Shown in pieces: positions 47,186 through 56,237 of a DNA stretch of 64,000 bases. Below the pieces are notes generated by a model. It was given only the letters and a program-made list of their open reading frames with translations. It was not told where the DNA came from and ran no database searches. Each line of letters starts with the position of its first letter. Position 1 is the stretch's first letter. The DNA is from Heliopora coerulea (lineage: Eukaryota > Cnidaria > Anthozoa > Scleralcyonacea > Helioporidae), in NCBI GenBank assembly GCA_030142905.1, contig JASJOG010000070.1:1527546-1591545 (forward strand), given 5' to 3'. The position numbers and the translations under genes were made by a program.

Positions 47186-47890
47186 TCCGGCCCCTTCATC
47201 AATTCTTGCAGGATATAAGATAAACTCCACCTTCCTTTATAGATATTAGATCTCTAAATTTGCATAACTCCTAAATTTCCATAACATTTAAGCCTAATGA
47301 CGCATAACATTTCTACTTTTCGATCCAATAAGCTTCTCTCCGAGTCGGTTAACTTACATCCATAATGTCAATGATCTGCACAAATATACCTTCCAAACCA
47401 TTATGTCCCTCAATGCTCATATAAATGTTCCTCGCAAATAAGCCTCTGTCCCTTTCCATATCATCTTAAAGCACTCTTATGATTATTAAACCTAAGCCTG
47501 AAAGATGTTATTGTACTTCCAACATATTGCTTGTTGTATCTCTTACATGTCCTAAGATATACAACCCCATTGGAATCACAATCAAATGCATGAATAATGT
47601 GGAAAGACCATTGCTCCACATTACCAACAAGCTTCTTGCCTGTTTTAACAAATCTACAAACCAGGCATCTGGTCTTTCCACAGCAGAACATTCCCCTAAT
47701 TTTCTCCTCCAATGGTCTAACTTTCGCTCTTACCAATAAATCTTTCAGGTTTTTAGGTCTTCTGAAGCTCACCATAGGGACAACAGGTAAAAGCTTCTTA
47801 AGTGTCGGTGAAAAATTAACCAAACCCTGTAAAATCCGACAGACTCGGTGAACATCCATCAAAGCCGGATGAAAATCCAAATAATTATAA
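47186..47890 (-). mobile_element. Penelope-like element, 5' truncated
   Basis: The minus frame from about 47890 reads DFHPALMDVHRV, LVNFSPTLKKLLPV, VSFRRPKNLKDLLVRAKV, then a Cys pair region (CCGKTRCLVC) and the GIY-YIG core (NGVVYLRTCKRYNKQYVGST) with FRLRFNNHKSALR. A TGA follows at about 47460 where PLEs continue RYGRGQ, and degenerate coding sequence runs on to near 47270. The 3' stem motif (TTGATGAAGGGGCCGGACATCGAAAT on the minus strand) is at about 47186-47212. Reverse transcriptase is missing, so it is inactive. Confidence 0.75.
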
Positions 47891-47899
47891 TAATAGTGC

Positions 47900-48005
47900 T
47901 TTAATAATAATAAGAGTGCTTTAAGAAGATATGGGAAGGGACAGAGGGGTATTTGTTGAGAACATTTATAGGTGGATTTTTGTGAAGAGGAACATAATGG
48001 TTTGG
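47900..48005 (+). mobile_element. Inverted PLE fragment
   Basis: The plus strand reads NNKSALRRYGKGQRGIC, the segment following the GIY-YIG core of the neighbouring minus-strand PLE, in opposite orientation. It ends where homology to the gene A/B first exon region starts (about 48015). Confidence 0.55.
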
Positions 48006-48202
48006 ATATGAGCATTGATTTCTCGGATTATCGTTAAGTCTAGTCTGAACTGTCTAAATAAGCTCACCCATATATTTGGTTTGCTAAAACATGAAGGATC
48101 TATTTTTCTGTGTAAACATAGCTCTTTTTTGATCAACACACAACCATTACCTCCACCACAACCACAACTACTGCCACTTGCTCCCACATTGAAATTACTA
48201 AC

Positions 48203-48346
48203 CTTGCTCGGATTCTCCTCTGACACACTGAGCGGAAACATTATCTAAGCATATTACAGCCAACACCAATATCAAGAAAAGGCCAAAATTGCAATATGTA
48301 CTCATATTGAAGATAAAGCAGTGAAGTGATTAATCTTTATTTCAAT
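48203..48346 (-). CDS. Gene B first coding exon: signal peptide
   Basis: The ATG is at 48305-48303 and the exon encodes 34 residues. It has a hydrophobic core (FGLFLILVLAVICL), a likely cleavage after VSA and the mature start QCVRGESEQ. The donor GTTAGT is phase 1. The TTTACAG acceptor upstream of the ATG matches gene A. One codon is missing compared with gene A (QRC versus QC). Confidence 0.6.
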
Positions 48347-48399
48347 CTGTAAAGGTAATTTCAGATAAGTAATTATAAAATACGTTTCGTATTACACAT

Positions 48400-51100
48400 G
48401 TAATGATTGGTCAGTTACCATGTTTATATCATGATATGCAAACACGGTTATGACATCACTGGCGTCGCTTGATGCAAGGATTTGTTCTTGATGCGAATGG
48501 GAAGCTCTGATTGGTATACGAATTACTAAGGAGAATTTACCATTTGATATCGAAATTAAAGTTCGTTATTCACAATTAATACTGCTTAGTTCTTTGCTTA
48601 TTTTATTAACAAAGTAGAAACTGTTTCGTCGTGTTTATATAGCCTGATCTAAACATTCGGAGACGCTGGGGGAACTCTCAAGCGGTTGCGTAAACCCTGG
48701 ACCTTCCGTTTCGGATGTACACAGCAGTTTCCTATGTCTTCCAACCGCCGTTTCATTGTCTCGTTTACATATCAAATCAAGATATCTCGAGAACGAAGTG
48801 AGATACGAAAAAGCTGTTGACAGTGTACATTTATCATATCAACCGCTCTTTCAAATAAGCTAAACTTAATTTTCATTTAAAAGCTACCTTGGGATGTTTA
48901 TTACTACAATTTTACAGTATTTCAGAACCATTCTGAAGGTAACATAAAGAGACCATTTTCATTTTGATAGAGTTTTGACTGTACACTATGGGCAGTTAAT
49001 TGCTGGTTGGCAAGATTTTGTGGCTAAATAACTTTTTTTCCCAGAGCGAAGTAACTAAATCATTCTGGGTTTCGGGAATATTCTTAAGCCCACCCGTTAT
49101 CTACACCATAATTTGCCGACACTATATCCACATTTTCATGAGCACGGCTGAGCATGAAAATTAAAGCTATTGCTAAAGTTATTTAATTTAAACCTAGAAT
49201 TGCTTAGAATAGTTTCGCGTGGAGAAAGAACATACACATCTCAATGCCAAAAATGTGTGGATTTGTTTCAAACGTTGAAAGATAAAACTTCTTTGTTAAG
49301 TACTATCGCTGTTCTAAATTATTTATTAGCTTCCTATTATCTCAGGTGCGGGGGTCCAGTGTAGATAGTTTCGATAAAACAGCTGCGTTCTTGAGGTTAT
49401 ACACTATCTAAAAGATAGAAAAAAAGCTTTTCGACGTTTTGATGAATTTCATTGCCTTGAATAAATGAAGGTTCTTTCAAAGGAACTTATTCACATTAAA
49501 CCTACACTGTTATTGCCAGTAAAAGTGCTTCAGACGCTACTAGTGAGAATATATCTCCTATTATCTCGTGTTCATGTTGCCATTTTTGTTAATGTGTGTT
49601 CGGTTGCAACAGAGATTTAGTTTTCAGACTTAGGTCTGTAAAACTTTTCATTACACTTTTATATGAAATGTATTTGCTTCTGTACACTTACTTGGAAGCC
49701 TGGCAATCAGTGGATGAAAAGTCCTCTGGAATTATTCTAAATATACGGCAAAGTTAACTTTTGTCGGCCCTACACTTGGCTTCAAACTTTTCTTGTCGAC
49801 CAGCTTGAGTTGTTTGAATGGTTGCCCAAGGAAGTCGATAATTCATATTCTAAAGTCTCTTTATCAAAGCTTTCAAACTGTTTATTTTGAGAGCCAGAAA
49901 GGACTATAAAGTTTTTATGAGTCGAAAATTTATGTATAGTTTCTAAAAGAACTCAACCTTCACCAATTGCCGAACTACATAGACCTGGCCCTTTGAAACT
50001 TTAACGGAAACCAAAAAAACCCCCTTTGATTAAGAAAAGGCTACAATAACAATTAGGTTGATTTGCAAGAATAAGCGATACAATAAAACAACCAAAAATT
50101 CGCATGTAAAAGAGAACGTTTTTCAGCCAACTACTTGGGCTTAGTAAAGAAGTGAAACTTCATATAGATATTGGTATTAGCATAAAATGTAGACGTGAAA
50201 GAAAGACAAAGAAAACGTTCGTTTGTTTGTCGTGGGTGTGTGTGTGCGCGTTTAGAAGTTCTGTTCGAGCAAACGCATAAGATTTTAGTAGAACGCGTCA
50301 GATTTTGCTTCAGCTTGTGTTCATGCTAGTCTTGCACGTCTAAACGAATTAAAAGTTAAACAAGTGTTTGTTTGCGGCAGGAGCAATAAAAAGTGTGGCA
50401 GATAACGAGGAATTTTGAACTTGAAAGATAATTAGTAAAAATTAAAAGAAAAATCCACTTTTTATACTCCTTTCACTATTAGATTTAAATACATCTCCAT
50501 TCCCAAGAAGTGTTTCGAAACTTAGATTTCACAGAAAGCTTCTCCAGTAGAAATTTACTTGTTTCAAAACTGTAGAAAAACATTATCATGTGCGGGATCA
50601 CCGTAACAGTATGCGCATGCTTAGTTGCATATAATACACCAATACATATAAATGGATAAATGTAAACACGCCCATGCACGCACACACACATAAGAAACAT
50701 GGCATATTAAATAACCATATCGTGTCGGCTTGGAACGGCCACTCACTTGATGCTTACCCTTTGTTGTTAAAGCCGAACTATCGAACTAGAAGTAATCTTG
50801 ATGGAGATAACTCTGTTGCTACAACCTTAATAGAGACTACTCATTTACAGACACTGCTGCTGCTAGAAAGTAGAGAGGGGCGTGCTTACAGAAATAAAAA
50901 TTTCATTGTTTCATTCCGAAGTAGGTGTTTCATTCCGATCGAGATATTCGCAAAATCATTCACAAGACAATTTTAAATTTCTTGAATAGTCTTCTGGTCA
51001 CGGCTCCCATTCTTTTGTCGATAACGGCATTTGTCACGGCTCGAGCTTTTGTCGATAACGGCAAGCTCGCACCCTTCAACAAAACTCTTTCAATACATAT
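48400..51100. other. Intergenic stretch upstream of gene B
   Basis: No exon chain or element was recognised. The gene B promoter should lie at the low-coordinate side of this interval, but no clear TATA box was assigned. Confidence 0.45.
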
Positions 51101-51103
51101 TGG

Positions 51104-51740
51104 TGATGATAGATAGTCCAGGTTAGTGTAGTCTTGAGAAAGACTGTTGGTGACTGACGTTCAGATGGCCTCAGTGGCAGTCATCTTCGGAATCGAAAAG
51201 GGAGAACAGTCAGCTTTTTTATGTATGTGCTGGCGTGTCCGTCTGACCTTGCTTGCGAAACGGATGTAGTTGTTCGCATGAAGCTCGCTCTATCGTCCAA
51301 ATGAACGTAATGAAGTAAATGCCACACGCGAGCAACTTCATGAATAGGCTCACTGCTCCTCGTTTTCGACTCTGAAGATGATCGCTGCTGAGGCCGTCGA
51401 AATGTCAGTCACCAACAGTCTTTCTCAAGACTACACTAACCTGTATGATCTACCATCACTAACAAGCACCGATCGTCCTGGGATAAACCATTTACTTTAT
51501 TACGTTCATTTGGACGACAGAGTGAGCTTCTTGCCAACAACTACATCTGTTTCGCTAACAAGATCAGACGTATACATACGTATACATAGATTGGCTGACT
51601 GTTCCTGACTGCTCCTCTTTTTCGACTTTGAGGATGATTGCTGCTGAAGCCGTCAAGTCGAAACGTCAGTCACCTACAGTCTTTGTCAAGACTACACTAA
51701 CTAGGACGATCTACCATCACCAGCATGTACCGATTCTGAC
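51104..51740. repeat. Three copies of a ~240-bp repeat with PLE-like stem motif
   Basis: One inverted copy (about 51104-51320) and two direct copies (about 51358-51475 and 51490-51740). Each carries GAAGATG/GAGGATG, a short stem, (C)GAAA(C/T)GTCAGTCACC, and then AGTCTTTCTCAAGACTACACTAA or a variant. A fourth piece lies inverted at 54898-55020. These look like short non-autonomous elements. Confidence 0.6.
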
Positions 51741-52159
51741 GGGTTCAAACCATTTACTTCAAAACTCTTTCAGGGACTTTTACAAAAGCTATTTACATGT
51801 CTATTCAAAGTATGTAGAATTAAATTATTAGCCTTAATCATAGCTCTTGTTTAGGTTAACAACAGACCAAAAAACTTCAGTAAATTCATCATAACACGTA
51901 TAGTTTGATGGCTGCCCTTTAGTTTTGCTTCTTACAAAATAATATTCTACATGACGTCGTGGTAAAAAAGAGGAACAGCGCTCAGGCAACGGAATTCCAA
52001 CATTTTAGCACGTTTTAACAGGTTTTTGTATTCAGCACTTTATCCTTTCTAGTATGCAGCACTATTAGTGATACAATAATTTGCACTGAATTACCTTTTT
52101 TTGGCACTATTACATTGTTCACATATATTATTAATTGGTAATAGCATGATTTCTCGTGC
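51741..52159. other. Non-coding stretch
   Basis: Nothing recognised. Confidence 0.4.
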
Positions 52160-52336
52160 AATTTGGAAAGAGACCCTCTCGTGGGTTTTTCGAAGCCCTT
52201 TAGTAGCACTCGTCCTTCGGATTCGTACTATTTTGATACACTGCCGAAGTCAAATGAAAAATGTTGACTCGAGTGGGATTTGAACTCGCACCTTCGGGAT
52301 ACCGGTCCGCCGCTTTACCTGTTGAGCTATCGAGTC
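52160..52336 (-). mobile_element. tRNA-derived SINE with near-complete cloverleaf head
   Basis: The minus strand from 52336 starts GACTCGATAGCTCAACAGGT and ends the tRNA part with TCGAGTC at 52266, a 7-bp acceptor stem over 71 nt. It has A-box and B-box sequences (GAGTTCAAATCCC). The anticodon arm is poorly paired and position 33 is not T, so it is a SINE head and not a working tRNA. A tail follows with CTTCGGCAGTGTATCAAAAT. Confidence 0.6.
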
Positions 52337-52590
52337 TACAGGGATAGGAGGCGAATTTTTATCCAATTTAATTGCACGAGATATTCTCGCGACAACTTAA
52401 CGCTATCCATGAGGATGGATGTGTAGTGTTTCAATTCTATTTCAGAATCATCCTCAGGGTATTATGAAGCGAAACTTCACAATTAACCTACACTGCCGAA
52501 GTCAACTGAAAAATGTTGACTCCAGCGGGATTTGAAGACGCACCTTCGGGAAACGGGTCAGCCAGCTCTATTTGTTGAGCTATCGTTGTT
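52337..52590 (-). mobile_element. Second, degenerate copy of the same SINE
   Basis: The tRNA-like head at about 52586-52517 is weaker (GAAGACGC in place of GAACTCGC). The same tail words (ACACTGCCGAAGTCAACTGA on the plus strand) appear near 52490. Confidence 0.5.
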
Positions 52591-53399
52591 GAGCTATCAG
52601 ATCGAAGAAATCGAAGAATATACTTGGCAGAGATGGTGGACGAAGAAGAGATTTATTCCAATTGTTCATTTTATTTCAATTATTGAAATTTCCAGTTGTC
52701 TGCAAAATCCTTAAATGACGCCTAGAAGAAAGTTTAACTCGAATAGATGTCAAATAGAGAAATCATCTTCTAAGTCAAAAAGTATCAAAAGAGGAAGAAC
52801 ACGTATTCTTCTGTTATGAAATTCAACCACAACACTAATGAATCGAACATTTCGTTACCCGGGTGGAAAGTCCGAAGTCTTGTTCCTATGGCTGTCAATC
52901 CAAGTTTCAATGATTCCGTTAGAAGATGCAGCGCTTTGTGAAACCTTTGTCGCATGCGTTGCGAGAGAGGTTTCATATATCGTTCACCGTTTAACACCGC
53001 TTCTAGAAGTAAATGACGTTTTTCCATTTCGAGCCCCTCAATTTTTGAAAATCGAAAATCTCCCGTTAAATTTGTCCATGTCGCAAATAACAGGTAATAA
53101 AAATCAGATATCAAAAAGATTTTAATTTGCTGACATTTACTTTAAAAACATCTTACATATTCAGCTCTTTAGTAATTTTGAAACAGTTTTTCGTAGCATG
53201 AAGTCTCTGCATACGATGTCCGTCAATTTTATTCAGGACGTGTCTGGGTCTACTTCGACAGAAAAAGACCTGCTGGAAGTGTTTTTTTGATGGGAAAGTT
53301 CTCCGGTGATGTTGGAAAAAGAACTTGATGAACTTTTCTTTTTAACAGTTTGTTTTTACTTCTTTTTGTTTAGAATTTTTTTTTTGTTTGTTTACCAGC
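52591..53399. other. Gene D 3' flank with an unassigned ORF
   Basis: A minus-strand frame of about 110 codons (53114-52785) and an overlapping plus frame are open. Neither has cysteines or motifs that I recognise. It may be a transposon relic or 3'UTR sequence. Confidence 0.3.
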
Positions 53400-53500
53400 C
53401 TATTTTTTACAAAATGAAGCGTAAGTTAAAAGGACTGCCACAACAACAACAGAGGCGGCGCCAACCATGACAGCCTTGATAGCACTGGAGCTTCTGCTAT
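53400..53500 (-). CDS. Gene D terminal exon: hydrophobic anchor and stop
   Basis: 101 coding nt from acceptor TAAATTACAG to the TAG at 53402-53400. It encodes DSRSSSAIKAVMVGAASVVV and on through VAVLLTYASFCKK. One helix of about 22 residues is followed by a very short tail. It is analogous in position and phase to the gene A terminal exon. Confidence 0.65.
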
Positions 53501-54566
53501 CTGTAATTTAGAGAGAAAAAATACGTCATGGAGATCGAACAACTGTAAAATCTGGTCATGTATGGTTATGCTGGTTAACATGAACGCACATACACTGGCA
53601 TACACAAACTAACACTAATAAATTATATGCATAAATACATGCATGCATACATACGTACATACGTGCATAAGTGAATACATGCAGCTTTACAATGTATATA
53701 CATAAAATTGCTTAAGCATCTCTTTGCTGTGATAGAAACATAATTGACGTCATTTCAATCGGAAAAAGGCCTACTGACGTCATCCTTGTCATGGTTACGT
53801 AATACAAAATTAAAAGGACATCAGCATGTTGCTGTACTCTGAGAGACAATGAAGCTCATCTAATTAGAGTTTGTATAGGGTGCATGTTATTTTATGTTCT
53901 TACATTATTATGTATAATTATTTTATTTATTTAATATTTTATTTCCATAATTAACCGTGTGTGATGTATGTACTGGAGAGTATCTGCCTTCATAGCTTTG
54001 AGCAGACATTTTCTTTTACGAAGTAGCGACTTAGCTTTTATTGCTTTTGTTTGCCTCTTCGTGTTTCTTAGCATCTATCCATCTAGTTTACTGTTTAAAA
54101 TTAACGTTTAGAAGATCTAATTACGTCAGGGGTGGCGCCAGAGGGGGACAGAGGGGGCTACAGCCCTCGCGTCGGGGAACCTTAGCCCCCTTGTCAGGGA
54201 AAAGTTAACAATCCGTCGGGAGATTTTCACTGATGAACTCGTTTATGTACTGTACAAACTATGAGCAGTTGTTATAGACTTAGCCAAGAAAGATAATGGA
54301 CTCTTCTCTTCATGTGAAATCTAAAAGTAAATTGTTTCTAGTCAGTTGTTTCGATTATTCTTGCAAAAAATAACGTGATGTTTTTGACCTTCAATAACGA
54401 AATTATAAAGGGGGCGTGGCTATGGCCCCTAAGGTTTAGCCCCTCTGTCGGGGACCCTAGTCCCTACGTCGGGGAATTCCTGGCGCCACCACTGAATTAC
54501 GTCTTCAGCCGTATTTTTGTTGTTAACCAATCGTTATTGTTGCAACCACTTAATTATGTACACTCC

Positions 54567-54614
<48 letters not shown>

Positions 54615-56188
54615 TATATATAATGATAGAGCAGAATATAAAATAAGTGTTTGGATGTTTTCGTCGCTACTCCGAGTTTCATGCGTGAAGCGACCTTCAG
54701 GCAACTGCAGTTTATTTTATTTATTATATATAACTATTTACATAACCATTTTTAACCATACGTGATCATTTTTAGATAACCATTTATAATATATATAACA
54801 ATTTACATTTTATATCTTTATATAAATATATCTTTATATAAATATATCTTTATATAAATATATATAAGGTAAATGGTTTGAACCCGGGAAAATCGTTACA
54901 TGTTGGTGATGGTAGATCGTCCAGGTTAGCGTAGTCTTGAGAGACTGTTGGTGACTGTGACTGACGTTTCGACGGCCTCAGAGGCGATCGTCATCCACCA
55001 ACAGTCTTTCTCAAGATACATGTACGTTAATGCATGACGAACTTGCATCAAGCATATTTTGAATTTCTACAATTTCTACCTGTTTTTTCTGACGTAACCA
55101 TACATAGAATTGACTGTCAGGGAGTAACAGAATCTTACCTTGCTTTTTAGTTGTTCCAATCTTAGTTGGCCGTAAAGTCAAAACTATATTGACATATTGA
55201 AAAAATAGTATTAGATGAATGTATAATTTTTAACTTAAGATAGTTTCTGGGGTACCATATTGGAAGATTCAATTTTTTCAGTTTGATTTTGGGTAGCTTG
55301 GACGTTCAAACCTTCAATGACCTTACGACGTGATGATCTAAGGGTAATTTTGACTCTATTCAATCATTCATGGTAAATTAAATCAGCAAAACAATAATGT
55401 ATAGCTGTATGTCGTTAAATATTTCTATGAATTATAGAAGGTATAATTACATGGAGATTAAAACATGGCACCTAAAGTTGTATTAAATTATTTCTGTTCT
55501 TCTAATTTACAACTCTTTAAATCTCCAAGATTAGCTGTCCCTAAACACCAGAAAGGGCAAACTTACATCACAATATGACTCTCCCAGATAAGTTGCGTTC
55601 ATGTGTACGTGTGTTCCTATACAAGCTTTGATCTGGGCGTCACTCTGTTTCAATTTCCAATTTTGCTTGAGTGGTTGTGTGTGTATACTTGTTGAGATGT
55701 ATATTTTGATCTGGATCAGTAGAGGTATTTATGTACCATGAATATGTGATGTGCATGCATACAAAATTGGAAAAAGAAATAGTTATACGGCAGACAGCAG
55801 AAGGGGATTTGAGAAGTAAATAACTTGAAATTGTTTGCAGTGAAGTGATGGAATCTTCTTTGGTGCTGAACTTTTGGATGTGCATTTATAAAATTTCAGT
55901 TAAGGTGAGTGAGAAGAAAAATTGTCAATATCAACCTCTGGAAATGAGTTGTCACCTTTTATGGCACTTTCCATTTGTACAAACAAACTGGTTAACCTGT
56001 AAACTTTAGAAAATAACCTAGCCAAATTTGATCCAGACCATTAGACAGAAGGAAGTGGTGAAGGCGGGAACCAGTGTAGTTTGTAATTATAAACAAACAG
56101 TAGCTTATGTTTTAATTATTAATATTACAGACAACAAATGAATACATACATACATACACACATACGTACACAAATACATAGATACGTA

Positions 56189-56237
<49 letters not shown>

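Larger units (their letters stand above)
37107..48305 (-). pseudogene. Gene B: decayed tandem copy of gene A
   Basis: Exons in transcription order are signal peptide 48305-48203 (intact), Ig-like 45647-45315 (nonsense codon), type 3 42718-42665 (acceptor AG changed to GG), type 1 about 41870-41813 (no AG acceptor), type 1 40756-40697 (intact), type 3 39629-39576 (intact) and a 67-nt stalk-like exon 37407-37341 that ends out of phase. A short hydrophobic frame ending in a stop (AVIAVPAALCAI, 37144-37107) has a good acceptor but is too short for a full helix. The intact first exon and some intact mini-exons mean that a truncated secreted product cannot be ruled out. Introns share sequence with gene A. 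Confidence 0.6.

Noticed and set aside
48460..51100. Further cluster exons upstream of gene B
   Set aside because: Scanning for phase-1 acceptor/donor pairs around Ser/Thr-rich or hydrophobic frames found none.
52785..53125. Overlapping ~100-codon ORFs on both strands
   Set aside because: No recognisable motif, no cysteines and no paired splice sites of the cluster type; probably a repeat relic.
55566..55640. Extra gene D exon with CIGTHVHMNATYLGESYC
   Set aside because: The donor is in phase 0 and the acceptor is poor, unlike all other exons of the cluster; left out without transcript support.
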